A stretch of 64,000 nt of DNA from Hortaea werneckii (Eukaryota; Ascomycota; Dothideomycetes; Mycosphaerellales; Teratosphaeriaceae). Shown one piece after another: positions 31,382 through 42,652 of the stretch (position 1 is the first letter of the stretch; each line of letters opens with the position of its first letter). The stretch spans positions 62,001 through 126,000 of the forward strand of contig JBAOKB010000048.1 of assembly GCA_037044905.1 (NCBI GenBank). Reading direction: 5' to 3'. Below the pieces are notes generated by a model. The model did no database searches. It was not told the origin of the DNA and worked only from the letters and a program-made list of their open reading frames with translations. The position numbers and the translations under genes were made by a program.

Positions 31382-34324
31382 CTAAGTATAAACGACCTCA
31401 GTCCAAGCATTAAGCCCAAGACCTTCCTGGGCAATATCCTCCTCCTTCAGAAACAGAAGCGGCATCTCGACAAGCGTGCCGCGAATCCCGACAAAACCTC
31501 CTTGACCTCACGCACGCCCTCTTCGCCCGGCGGGAACTGCTCGGCGACCACATGGCCAATCTTCCACGTACTCGGCCTCTGCGCGTCCTTGCCTTTCTTA
31601 TCGGCGTCGTCGGCTTTGGCGGCGAAGAAGTGCTCGTAGTACTGGTCGTAGTCCTTCCAGTTCCGGACGCCGTCGTCCGGGACAGGGTGGAAGACCTGGC
31701 GGAAAGCTGCGGTGTTGGTTGCTGCTGTTCCCTTCCACAGGTTCATGAAGGACGGTGATAGTGGGTCTGCGACTGCGTGGTCCTCCCTACTGCCCCAGTC
31801 GTAGATGTTCGGGTCGTGGCCTACAGGGTAATAGTTCGCGTCAGGTCTTTCCATGTTCTGAGGTTCGATGAGACCTAGGTGCTTTCGGAAAATCTGGCGG
31901 CGAAGTGAAGCGGCGAATCTGGTGGCCCTCCATGGTCGTCCAGCCATTTGGCTATCGATCTCCTGCGAGTCTTCGATCAAGACGGCGATCTCGCTGTCGT
32001 GGCTACCGAGTTGGGAACGGTCGTTCATGTTCGCGGAGCCGCAAATGACAACGCGGTCATCAGCGATGAGGAGTTTGCTGTGGATATAAAGCTCCTCTGA
32101 AACGAATGCGTCCATCTCAGATTGGGCATCGCCGTCCCAGGGCACATTGCGGATGTCTTCGCCGCCGAGCATATAACACTCGGCTACGCTGTCCCATCTA
32201 CCTGGTTCGCTTGCGTGTACTTCGCGAGCAGCTTGCTGATACCGGTCGAAAGCATCGTTATCGTAGCGCTGGTTGCCGTATTCGCTACCGTACTGCTGCC
32301 CCTCTACGACATGACCATATCGCTGGTCATAGCCCCTCCTTGCATCATCATAGTCAACGCCGGCTTGTCTTTCTACTCGCTGCATTGCCTTACTCGAATT
32401 AATGCGGTCGTAGTTCCTGAGGTTGTAGAAGCGGATGTATTGCATAGGATCGATGCCTTGCTTCGCGATGGATTCCATGATACTGTGGCCGCCGCGGTTG
32501 ATGCTGTTGTATTGAAACTCCATGATTGCTCTCGTGCCCAAGCTCTCGTCAGCTTTCAAGTCGCCAGCAAAACCAGGGATCGCTGGAATATTGATGATCA
32601 TGTGATAATCCTCGCCATTTCTCGCAGCTCTGACAATGCGCTCGACTATGGCCGCACCGATCAAATTTTCAATCGGCTTCTGTTCCTTAGAAGTAGCCGT
32701 GATGAAGAATTGATTTTCAATGTAGACAAAGTGCTTGCTACTGCGGATTGTCTCGATGTATGCATTCGCAATTGAATGTTCCAAAGGCACACCATGACTC
32801 CACTTTGCACAGCTGCGCATGAGTTGGACTTGTATACCGCCTAAGGGAACTTGTGGATACTGCACTTCCTGTGCGTTCTGGTAATGATGCATGCGCTCGC
32901 GAACTTCCTCGCGGCCGTGCTCCAGGCGGTCAAGCCCTGCCTCATACTGCTCTTTCATTTTGTTGCGGAAGTGATCGTACTGACCCTCACCTTGGAGCTC
33001 TGCACCGCCTTCTGCTTGTCGATAAGGACGACCGATGATACCACCACGGCTGGGCCGAAAGGTGATAGGGTGATAGCGCTTGTTCTGCCGGATAGAATAT
33101 TTCCTAGATACAGGTCATTAGAATGGATCTCATCTTCATCCGTGGTATATGTCTTCAGGGGGCCCACAACTTACTCGAAGTAAATGAAGTTCCAGCGCTG
33201 GGCGAAGTGGGCCTTGAGATCCTCCACGACCGGACCTCTGAGTGACAAGGCGACATCAGACCAACCCATTCGAGAGTTGTGCTTGCGGTCAAGCTTGTTG
33301 TTCTGCCAATGGCTTACATCCTGAAAGTCCATTATGCGTGCATTGTTGTAGTCCTGTCCTGGAAAGACGATCTGATTCAAATCAGTTGGGTGTGCGTCTG
33401 CGATGGAGTGCTGATTTGTGTCCCATCGACCGTAACATAAATCCAAGCCACCCATGAAGGCAAGGCGACCGTCTACGACACAGAGCTTCTCGTGGTGAGC
33501 CCAGTACAGAATGGTGTCTTCATTCACGCCGTAGACGCCCTTGACCAGATCGCCAGGTAGCTGTGCCAGCTTAGCGGCCGACAGACCAGTTTGCGTGATA
33601 TTTGACCATATACTACTCGCAAGGGCTTGCTTGTCGGGAATGTGGTCAGGATGTCTGAAGACTTTGATGTTGCCCGTTGGATCATTGTCTTCGAGCCAGT
33701 GCTTGGTGTGATGAGAGCTCAGTGTCAGAGCTTGAGTAACTTCCTTGTAGACGATGATGTTGACTTGCACGCCACGGTGAGCAGCATTGAACAGCAGTTT
33801 GTCAATACGGTACTGTTCGTTCTTCGCCGGTGGTCGCCGCAGATAAAGTTCAGGGCTCAGCCACCAGTCGAGGATCCAGATAGATGTCTGAGCGTGCTCC
33901 AATGCTTCGGAGACAGCCCACATGTAGCTGCAGCCATCAACGTACCTGCTTTCAGTCAGTCATCTGCTATCGAGTATACAAGAAGAGCGACAGCATGGGA
34001 AGCCTCTTACCACTTGGCATCATTGCCTTCCTTTTGAGGTGCGAATGACTGGAAGCGGTGGTGCTACGGGAAAATTAGAAAAGCGTCTATGGCGGCATAA
34101 GTGCTGCTACGTACATGGTGATTATCGCCATCCGAGCAGACGCCTGAATGGTGGGTGTGAAGATGAGTATGTTTCCCAGTCCTTCGTTGCTGCTGCTGCT
34201 GCTGCTGTTGCGGCGCCTGTTGCCCTTGTACGCTATGCCCGGACGATTGTCCATGCTCTTTGCCTTGAAAGCGCTTCTCTACGTCGGACACTGCGTCCTT
34301 CACCTTATCGAATAGGAAAGACAT
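31382..34324 (-). CDS. phospholipase D, two HKD motifs, no PX/PH domain
   Basis: It hydrolyses phosphatidylcholine to phosphatidic acid. Four exons can be assigned: 34324-34115, 34063-34011, 33945-33175 and 33103-31382; introns are 51, 65 and 71 bp with GT-AG ends and matching phases. The short N-terminus includes a polyglutamine run. Next come YVDGCSYMWAVSEAL, the first HKD motif HEKLCVVDGRLAFMGG (about residue 240), the block YIENQFFI, and the second HKD HSKLLIADDRVVICGSANMNDRS (about residue 700). The expected C-terminus (VEMPLLFL ... GLNAWTEVVYT) is one frame off; an extra base in the run 31487-31489 (GGG on the coding strand) restores it and moves the stop from 31447 to 31382. Total about 918 residues. 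Confidence 0.9.
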
Positions 34325-34889
34325 GGTGATGTCGTCGATGCTTCACCGACCGATGAGTCTTGCGGAGTTTTGAATAGAAAGGCCTACGAGAGTGAATAGG
34401 TATGAAGAAGACAAAGAAGAAGCATTCACTTCACCAGTGCATCAAGAGCCTAGCCCCATGCCAAGGCCGTTGGATGGGAATCTGTAACAAGGCAGGCGCC
34501 ACAGCGGGAACAAACGCGTCATATGGAAGTGGAGTCTGGTACTCGTGAGGTACAACCATGTGGCCAAGCTGAAATTGGGCTTTCCAAATGCAGCTCCAAG
34601 AATGTTCAAGATCTTACGAACTTCGGCAGTGAATATCTTCCAGGCAGCGATCTTGCCATAGGCACCAAGATCCTGAAAGCATGTGAAGTCGAAGAACTTA
34701 AGGTTCCAAAAGGAGAACGCGATGCTCGCGCGGTGTACGTCATTACCATCATTAGCGCAACGCTCTTCGCGTCATCTCGTTGAGAGCGCGTTTGTTGCAG
34801 GTCATCAGTACATTGAAATTTAGAAAATCACCTCGTCGACAGCACGAGCGATCTTGAGGAAAAAGTAAACGACAAATCCCAGCTTCATC
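34325..34889. promoter_or_regulatory. divergent promoter region PLD / DUF3072 gene
   Basis: 565 bp between two oppositely oriented starts. It contains one ACGCGT near 34514. An open frame at 34523-34783 has no recognisable domain and is probably chance. Confidence 0.45.
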
Positions 34890-35341
34890 ATGTCTGAACA
34901 ATTGAACCACCCAGAGTCCTGGACAACAGGCGACGACAAGCCGACAGAAAAGCAAACCGCTTTTCTCGCCACCCTGGCTAAGCAGAAAGGCGTCGAGGTC
35001 GAGGCCAACAATCTGAACAAGAGCGACACATCAGCTAAGATCGACGAGCTTAAGAATGCGACGGATAGCTCGGGGCAAGGAACAAACACGACGGCCCCGG
35101 CAGGTGCTCCAATCCAGGATCCAGAGTCTTGGAGCACCGGTGGCGACCCTGCTACAGGCAAGCAGTATGTACCATCGGAAGAAGACACAACCATTAATTC
35201 AGGAGTTTGCTGACTGTATCTAGAACGGGGTACATCGCAGTCATGGCCAAACAAGCCGGTGAAGATCCGCCAAAGGCAGACATGTCAAAGACCAAGGCCA
35301 GCGAGAAGATCGAGGAATTGAAGAAGAAGACGGGCATGTAG
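34890..35341 (+). CDS. small protein with two DUF3072 repeats
   Basis: A 130-residue protein. Exons are 34890-35164 and 35224-35341; the 59-bp intron (GTATGT...CTAG) joins ATGKQ to TGYIAVMAKQ in frame. Two copies of a DUF3072-type repeat are visible. Each has an ESW[TS]TGxDxxTxKQ start followed by a helix with an [LM]AKQ core and closing in SxKIxELK: the first at about residues 9-54, the second at about 79-128. Function is unknown. The first copy ends in a low-complexity T/A/G linker. It is intact and divergent from the phospholipase D gene. Confidence 0.85.
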
Positions 35342-36063
35342 ACTACGTCAAGCGATTTCATGAAACTTTTACGATGATAAGACAGATTAACCGCCATGAC
35401 ATGGATAGACATGTTGTCGCCAGGGGGAGGATTACTAGGCACTATAGTGTTAGAGATAATTTAATTCGTCAAGACCAATATCATCTTATATGCTTGTTCG
35501 TCCGACCACATCTATCTATTTCATCGCAGGCTCTACGTGATACTATCAATGACCGCATCGCTCCTATTGGTACGACTTAGAAAGCGCATCGTGTTGCCAG
35601 GACGTTTTGGTGGTATTGTTGAAGCTAGCGGGATGAAACAGGTCGTACGGATAGAAGCTACAGATGCGTTGTTCCTACGAGGTTCAGACTCGGGTACACT
35701 TGATGATTATAAGCAAAAGCATGTCCATGCTACATAGTACGCCTTTGGCCAACACTGATTTGATACCGAGTCTCACGACGGCCTGCCAAATTCCCAAATG
35801 CTTTTTACCAAACTTGCGACAATAGCGCTCCATCAAGTGGGAAATCTTGAGCAGAACAGACACAAAGCATTTAATTGAGGAGGTGGACAGACGAGATGCC
35901 CATGAAATGCACCCAAGGTGAAGCTCAAGCTGTGCTAACCGAGTAAGGAAGCGACGATTGGAGACCCACTTCTCTTATCGCAAGTTTCCATTTGGACCTT
36001 TGCAATTCAACAACCACCTGAAAACTCGCTCTACGGTCGCAACCCGCTGACATAAATGCCAAA
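35342..36063. other. intergenic region before the dioxygenase gene
   Basis: 720 bp between two genes on the same strand. No gene recognised. Confidence 0.5.
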
Positions 36064-37267
36064 ATGGCGAGCAACAAATCAGAGACAGTTGAAATTCCCG
36101 TTATTGACCTCTCCCCATCAAACCCGCACGCATCTTCTGAGCTTCTCAACGCAGCAGCACACTATGGCTTCGTCTTCATCGCCAACGACCCTTCAACAAC
36201 CGGCCTCTCCACAGCCGAAATCGACACAATCTTCACACTATCCCAACAATTCTTCTCCTCTCCCCGCAAATCAAAGAAGAAGTCAGCATTGCCTCGAACC
36301 AAGCCGGCAAGAACGTCGGCTGGCTAAGCCAAGGCATCGAGAAACTGGACCCAGCCACGCAAAAACGTCCGGATATCAAAGAAGCCCTCAACATCGGCGA
36401 ACCCATTAACAACCAGCTCCAACAGCCACTTCCTCAACCACTAAAACCCCACGCCCAAACCCTGATAACCTTCCAAAACAAATGCCACGCCCTGTGCCAA
36501 AAAATCCTAACCCACTTCGCCACGGCGCTAGAGATCGAGAAGGACTGGTTTACCGCCCGACACGACCAGACAAAAGGGCCCTCTGGAACAGTTTTCCGGC
36601 TGCTTTACTACCCGGCCCCAACAGCAGGGTCCGAAACCGGGGACGACGTCCGCGCAGGCGCGCATAGCGACTTCGGGAGTCTCACGCTCTTATTCCAGCA
36701 GCGCGGACAGCCGGGACTGGAGATCCGGACGCCGGGGGGAGAGTGGGCGGCGGTGCCTGTGGATCCATCTGTCCGGCGATCTCCTCCTCCTCTTCCCACA
36801 GATGATCAGCGGGATGGGGACGTGGAGTTGGGAGGAAATGGGCAGACGGGGAAGACGGGGAAGACAGGAACAGGAGCGTTGCCGATCCTGGTGAACATCG
36901 GCGATTTGCTTGAGGACTGGACGGCGGGGTTGTTGAAGTCGACTGTGCATCGGGTGATCTTCCCTAAGCCACAACGGGAAGAAGACAGGGGGACAGTCGG
37001 GGAAGGAAGCAGGAGATGGTGGGGAGGGGGGGCGGGGATAGGTATAGCATAGCGTACTTTTGCCACCCGCTGGACGAGGCGGAGTTGGAGAGTGTGCCTA
37101 GTCGGCGGGTGGAGGAGTATGCTGCTGCTGCTGCTGGGAGTGGGAGGGAAAGGGGGATAGATCGGTAGGCGGGAATGCGGAGATCGGTGGTGAGAGGGGA
37201 TGGGAAAGTGATGACGGCGAGGGATCATCTGATGGAGAGGTTGGGGGCTACGTATACCGTAAAGTGA
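36064..37267 (+). CDS. 2-oxoglutarate/Fe(II)-dependent dioxygenase (IPNS-like), disrupted frame
   Basis: It belongs to the isopenicillin N synthase-like dioxygenases. The N-terminus shows EIPVIDLSPSN and AAAHYGFVFIAN (the DIOX_N pattern). The core has VFRLLYYP, AGAHSDFGSLTLLFQ (iron ligands His and Asp), ILVNIGDLLEDWT, STVHRVIFP (third His ligand) and RYSIAYFCHP with the 2-oxoglutarate-binding Arg/Ser. Reading needs an extra C in the run 36262-36265 and an extra G in the run 37026-37032. A TAG at 37166-37168 is in frame with both RYSIAYFCHP before it and VMTARDHLMERLGATYTVK after it, which ends at 37265-37267. It may be a pseudogene or badly sequenced; substrate unknown. Confidence 0.8.
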
Positions 37268-37479
37268 TGTCTAGCTCTACATGTTTTGGGTTCTACCGAG
37301 TTGAAAGTGGAAGAGATCAATTTGGTTTACTCCTCCATGTGATTCTCCCTGGTCGAGGCATCATGATTTTCGAAAATCTCAAAGCGGAAAGACGGCAAGA
37401 CATCCTCTGCCTTTTCCTCTCGCTACTCAATCATCAGAGACACAATACAGCTGTGAAGCTACCCCTTAGAAATCAACTA

Positions 37480-39646
37480 CTACCCCAACTTCCTCCCCCG
37501 ATCCAAGCCCCCCATATTCCTCCGTAAACTATCCACCGCCTTCCCATCCCTCCCACTAACCCCATTCCCGGACGCGAACAACCCCTCCCCTTTCGCATCT
37601 CCATTGCCCAACCCACTGCGACCCCAAAACCCCCACCCCGCACCACTACCCCTAGACTCCCGACTCCCCCTCCGACTCCCATCGCCCAACTGCGAGTCAT
37701 CACCTGCTCCGACGACCAGGCCGCATCACGACCCGCCATAAGCCCCCTCACACCCCCGGCCTTCCGCGCGGGAAGTTCCCCTTCCCCCGCCGTGGCGACG
37801 TAGAAGAGGTAGAGGAGGTTAGGGAGGGTGTGGCGAATATCCAGGACGCGGACGGCGAAAGCGTTCTCGAGTAAATCTGAAGGTCCTTGTTGAGGAGGAA
37901 GACGGCGTATTCAAAGCGGAAGCGGGGGACGGATTTGGTGTGCAGGGGGTAGGAGCGGAGGAGGGCGGTGTGGTGGGGGTCCTTGGTGGAGGAATGATTG
38001 GAGGAGGAGGAGGAGGTTTTGAGGAGGCTGATGGGGTCTTCGATGGTGCTGGTGCTGCTATTGGGGTTGAGAGGGTATGGGAGGGGTTGGACGAGGTAGA
38101 TGGAGAGGAGGTGGACGGCGTGGGCGACGTGGCCGAGTGCGGCGGCGAGTTTGTCGGGTGGGGTCGCGTCGAGGTCTTCGGAGTTGGGGAGGTGGAGACC
38201 GCGGATGGTGAAGGCGAGGCTTTTGCCGGGGATGGGTTTGATGGGGTAGATGATGTGGAGGTCTTCGCAGATCCTTACGCCGTTGGTTTGCGATGGCCGT
38301 TTGGCGGATTTCGTGCTCGGAGCGGAAATGGGGTAATTCGGGCCTGCCATTTGCCATCTCTTCGCTCTGAGCTTTGCGCTTTTGGAGATCCTGTTGCATG
38401 AACTCTCTGCGGCGGCTCAGGAGCTCTCTGCGCTCCGCTTTCTGCTTACGGGCCTTTTCAATCTGCTTTCACAGTCTTCTTCGCGTACTCAATGGTTTTG
38501 AGACGATCCTCGGCTTCGGCAACCTGGTCACGCTCGATGAAAGGGGACTTGTTAGTCTCCAGTAAGGCCTCCAGATCAGCCGCAATCTTGTTTCGGGTCG
38601 CGAGCGCATCCTGGATGCTTTCGTCCAGTTTGGACAGGCGAAGCAATGCATCGAATGAGGCGGTGGGAAGCACGCGACTGGTCATGGTCCGGGCCAAGGG
38701 AGCAACAGGTGGAGGGGCATAGTCGGAGATGGAAGGGAACGCGGTGTAGATGCCGTCTGAAAGATGGAAGATGACGGCGTTGGCTGGCAATCGATGATGG
38801 AACTGATCGAGCTGTGTATCCTGTCAGTTTCAGCTCACGGGCCTAGATAATTTTACTCTTACGCTCTTGCCCAAATAGTGCAGCTCGCGAAGGCATAGAG
38901 CGAGCTCTAGCAGCTGTCTCCAACCAGCCAAGTTGTCGCTCCTCGCCCAGACCCTTACGGTCAGCGTGCCTAATCTCAGGACGCCAGGACCGCATGCGCT
39001 CCAGTCGATATGACGGAAAGTCGGATCCATTGTACTGTCGACGACTTCACTGACATAAACAGGCTCTACCGACTTGTCAGATGCTGCACCCTCATTCCGG
39101 CCAAGAGCACCTACCAACCTTCAACACCATCCACATGGATTGAAAAGAAACATCTGCCAGCCGCGACTTCACCACCGCTTCCAGCTTCTCCTGGCGTGTT
39201 TGTGGTGTCGCATTTACCCATTCAAGGGTACTGCGCCTGCGCATCCTGCCAATCGTAGGCCTCTGAGGAGCTTTGGGAGCCCCGTTGGCCTTGACGGGAG
39301 AGCCATTGCCATTGCGACTATTTTCTTGCGCATCGGTATCATGCTCGCTAACCGTTCGGAGATCGCTGGAGCTGTGCGAATGGGCCAGACCTCGCTGCTC
39401 TCTCAACGCAACCAGCTTGGCAGGCGAGGTGAGGGTATTTGGGACGGCATCGTCGTCGATGGTCTTCTTCCGGGCTCGGCCGGTCGGGGTTGGAGTGAGG
39501 GAGAGGTTGCGGATGGACAAGCAGGTGAGATTGCGTAGCTTACGGTTCTATGGATCGTTGTCAGTTCCACGGCCATTGCACTCTGGTCAAATGGACGAGA
39601 CGGGATGTACATAAGGCGCCAACCATGGGCGGTCACGGCGGGTCAT
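37480..39646 (-). CDS. UVRAG/Vps38-like subunit of the Vps34 PI3-kinase complex (multiple frame breaks)
   Basis: It matches the fungal UVRAG/Vps38 (Atg14-like) family, a subunit of PI3-kinase complex II in vacuolar sorting and endosome maturation. Exon 1 is 39646-39611 (MTRRDRPWLAPY). A 63-bp intron leads to NRKLRNLTCLSIRNLSLTPTP at 39547. Then come a C2-like part (VYVSEVVDSTMDPTFRHIDW), a 42-bp intron at 38821-38862, a coiled coil (DESIQDALATRNKIAADL) and the conserved C-terminal half (ICEDLHIIYPIKPIPGK, PRFRFEYAVFLLNKD, VLDIRHTLPNLLYLFYVATAGEGELPARKAGG). The tail SLRRNMGGLDRGRKLG ends at 37480. The frame changes near 39148, 38467, 38275, 37873 and 37709. The join near 39085-39120 may be a 35-nt intron or a sixth change. 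The protein would be roughly 670 residues. Confidence 0.85.
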
Positions 39647-40122
39647 GCTGCCGTCCGGCGTGGACGCTGGAGGGGTGGGTTGGCTGCCATTCATCCCTCG
39701 AGTGGAATTATTGTTGCTCCGACATTATGGCCTATTGCATCGCAAAGGTAACCAAGTGCAAGGACCTCAAGAGGTACATACTGTAGTAGGTCGCGGGGTG
39801 CACGCATGAGCTTACCTGCAACGCGACATGCAGCTGCGCCAACTGGCTCGCTTAAGTCGGATCGGTCCGCTGAATTGACTCTCGGCTTTCCCGGATGTCC
39901 CGTCTAGCGCCCGCTGGCTCCGCTGGCTCGGGAGTGTCTTTGCGTTTCAGTCGGCCGTAGAGTCTCTCATCTCCAAAGATTCCGACCTGGAATTCCCATG
40001 CGACCATAGGCCTGGCGGGTCGATCACCTTCAGATACGCCCATCCCCCGCGCAACATGCCAACCCGATAGCCTATTCGCCCATCCTCATCCATTCTCCCG
40101 ACTTCTACCGTCCAGCGCCAAC
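39647..40122. promoter_or_regulatory. divergent promoter region Vps38-like / MHR1
   Basis: 476 bp between oppositely oriented starts. An open frame at 39852-40043 is not supported. Confidence 0.45.
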
Positions 40123-42132
40123 ATGAGGAAAGCGCCCGCCCGCATACCGCGGCCTACGAACCCTGGCCACGGCCGCTACATCTACGCCTACGCCCACACC
40201 CGCACCTCCCAGGTCCTATACTCTCTCACCCGCCATCTCACCCCATCTCAGCTCTCGAAGCAATTGCCCGACCTCGGCGCCAACCATGCCGATAGCAAAC
40301 TCCGCAAGGACCTGTGGCAACCCTTCTTCACACTATGCCTGCCCGAGACGGAATCTGGAGACCGACAGGGCCTGCACGCCTTCAAGAAGTTGAGGGAGTA
40401 CCGCAAACTGCATGAGCTCAGCTGGAAGCCTAGTCCGCTATTGAGCAAACCATGGACCGAGGGAGAAATCGAAGAATTGAAGCAGACCTTAAACACTAGG
40501 GGAGGCAATAAGAAGGAATCCGTCTATGACTTGATCAAGCGAGAAAAGAAGAAGATGCGTGTGCGAGAAGTGCAAGATCAGAAGGCCAATTCCATCGCCG
40601 ACCTGGCCGCTGTGCTGCTCGAACAGGAGGACCTGGGCGCATTAACAGGCCCAATGAGAGAGGCGGAGAAGAAGGAACTGAGACAGAAAGAGGTCACGGA
40701 GATGCTCGAACTGGCCGCCCAGGCTGACGCAGGAGGTTTGCAGAAGCTCGGAGAGGAAGTCGCGCAGATGCAAACCCGGATAGAGGAACTGCCTGATGGT
40801 CAGGAGGACGCCGTAACTGGGCTGAGCAAGACCAAGTTGAAGCACGAGCTCTACAAAATGAACGGCAGAAAATTGAGGATGGAATTCTCCGTCAATGCTG
40901 TTCGGCAAGCTCGAAATGCACACGAGCGAGGTGCAGCACCATCGCAAACTACAGCCTCCCCGATCCATAGCTCTACCATGACTGGAAAGAAGAAGGGTCC
41001 ATCAAATGCCATCACCGAATACGCAAAGCAGCTCCGAACTCTATCGCACAAGGGCATGCACCGTGGTGCGCTAAGACAATTGGATGAGAAGATTGCAGCT
41101 ACGCAGCAAAGCCTTGACGATGCGCTCAACGGGATCACCGAAGATGTGGACATCGAAAAGCTCCAGAGCAAACTTCTCTTGAACAAGGTGACAAAGTACA
41201 AGATGGAGCTGGCTGCCGAGGCCACCGAGGCAGCGCAGAAAGAAGGGAGGTCGACAGATCTAAAGGACGAGACTCCAAGGATCCGGGTTAAGGCGCAGGA
41301 ATACAAAGTGCAGCTCCTCCAGCAAGACGTTGAGAACGCGCAGCAGCGCGATAACTCGGAAAGAATTGAGCAGGTAGAGGACATGCTTACGGGCGCGAAG
41401 CAGAGCCTTGAATTCTTGAAGAGCGTCGAAGGGCTCAGCGAAGAGAAATTCCAGAGGGTAGAGCAAACCTCCAGACAAAGAACAGCGTCAACAGAAGAAG
41501 ACCTCGCTAGAACCGAGCCAGCTGATAGCCCAACACAACCTCAAAACAGCAGAAGGCGAGCCGCAAGCCGAGGCCCAGCAGCCCACCGAACCAGACTGGA
41601 TGACGCTGCTCCCCTCCTTCCCCAGCCGCGACGCCTCGCACATCCCCAAACGCGGCCCACTGAAACAACAGCTCCGCCGCCTGCACTCCCCCGTCTTCAC
41701 CACCGAAGGCGTCAAAGTCCAATGGAGCAACCTGCTGGACCTCGAGTACGCCGCCGAATGGCCGGCGAACGTATCCCACGAGCGCATGGGCTGGACACGA
41801 TACCAGGCGCCCCGCCCGCAGGACGGGAGGCCGCGGACCTGGATATTAGCGGGTTCAAGCAGAAACAGTGGCGGAACCGGTTGGCGAACTGGGTGCCTGC
41901 GGCTGATGAGGAGGCGGGCGAAGAAGCTGGGGAGTTGGCGTTGGAAGGGAAGAGTCGGACGGTGGAGGAGAGTAGTCGGGCGGAGTTTGTGGAAGGGGTG
42001 AAGGAGAGGGTGCAGCGGACTTTGAGGGCGAGGAGGGAGGAGGAGGAGAGGCGGAAGAGGGCAGTGAAGTTGGGAATGTCGCTTGATGCGGGGAGTGAGG
42101 CGCAGGCGGGGATGTCTGAGGTGAGGTTGTAG
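40123..42132 (+). CDS. MHR1: Mhr1/mL67-type mitochondrial protein (two frame breaks)
   Basis: The N-terminal ~110 residues match the Mhr1 family: GRYIYAYAHTRTSQVLYSL, LRKDLWQPFFTLCLPE and AFKKLREYRKLHELSW. Mhr1 is known in yeast for mitochondrial DNA recombination and as mitoribosomal large-subunit protein mL67. The long middle is charged and helical. The single open frame of 669 codons hides a frame excursion: between about 41465 and 41826 the sensible protein (PPDKEQRQQKKTSLEPSQL ... VKVQWSNLLDLEYAAEWP) is in the next frame, while the open frame there gives only R/P/A-rich noise. One extra base or two lost near 41462-41490 and one lost G at 41825-41827 explain it. The outer parts then share one frame and the C-terminus (ISGFKQKQWRNRLANWVP) is unaffected. 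Confidence 0.8.
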   Translation: MRKAPARIPRPTNPGHGRYIYAYAHTRTSQVLYSLTRHLTPSQLSKQLPDLGANHADSKLRKDLWQPFFTLCLPETESGDRQGLHAFKKLREYRKLHELSWKPSPLLSKPWTEGEIEELKQTLNTRGGNKKESVYDLIKREKKKMRVREVQDQKANSIADLAAVLLEQEDLGALTGPMREAEKKELRQKEVTEMLELAAQADAGGLQKLGEEVAQMQTRIEELPDGQEDAVTGLSKTKLKHELYKMNGRKLRMEFSVNAVRQARNAHERGAAPSQTTASPIHSSTMTGKKKGPSNAITEYAKQLRTLSHKGMHRGALRQLDEKIAATQQSLDDALNGITEDVDIEKLQSKLLLNKVTKYKMELAAEATEAAQKEGRSTDLKDETPRIRVKAQEYKVQLLQQDVENAQQRDNSERIEQVEDMLTGAKQSLEFLKSVEGLSEEKFQRVEQTSRQRTASTEEDLARTEPADSPTQPQNSRRRAASRGPAAHRTRLDDAAPLLPQPRRLAHPQTRPTETTAPPPALPRLHHRRRQSPMEQPAGPRVRRRMAGERIPRAHGLDTIPGAPPAGREAADLDISGFKQKQWRNRLANWVPAADEEAGEEAGELALEGKSRTVEESSRAEFVEGVKERVQRTLRARREEEERRKRAVKLGMSLDAGSEAQAGMSEVRL

Positions 42133-42652
42133 AGCTTGTGGGAGAGAATGGGCAAAGGAGGGGAAGGATATGGTTGTTGTGAATGTTGTTGTTGGTGTAC
42201 GGATAGGGAGAACTTTTAGATCGTGTACATTAAGTGTTTTGAAAAAAAAAAAAAAAATCCTTTCGCCTTTTCCTTTCACTTCAAGACTTGAGCTTGGAAG
42301 GTTTTGTGTAGTTGCAATACCTTCATAGGCATTATAGGTTCTCGCGGGAACCAATTGGCAGCACATAGAGGACCACGGCACGTGACCGCGACTTTAGCGC
42401 CCGGCCACTTTACGCGTGCTCAAGCTCACACGTCCGCGTCTGCCTCGTCGCCTCTCTCTCTCTCTCTTCCCTCAAAACCTATCCACCATTACCAATACCA
42501 CACCACCACTAATTCCCCCCACCCCAAGAAGAAAAAATACTCTACTTGACACCGTTCTAAACTCTCCCTCCCCAACTTCCTCAAAAAAAGACAAGACCAG
42601 ATCAGACCAAACACTCCATCCCGAACAGGCAATTCGAAAAAGAAAGCAGAAA
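42133..42652. promoter_or_regulatory. RFA3 upstream region
   Basis: It lies between the MHR1 stop and the RFA3 start on the same strand. It contains a poly-A run near 42241, a GCACGTGAC at about 42379 and an ACGCGT at 42412. The 100 bp before the start codon are C/T/A-rich, as expected of a fungal 5' UTR. Confidence 0.5.
42412..42417. promoter_or_regulatory. candidate MCB (MluI cell-cycle box) upstream of RFA3
   Basis: ACGCGT, the core bound by MBF-type G1/S factors in yeasts, 236 bp before the RFA3 start. One hexamer alone is weak evidence; several others occur in the window. Confidence 0.35.

Noticed and set aside
41488..42381. 297-codon open frame antisense to MHR1
   Set aside because: Compositional shadow of the GC-rich MHR1 C-terminus; no domain and no start context.
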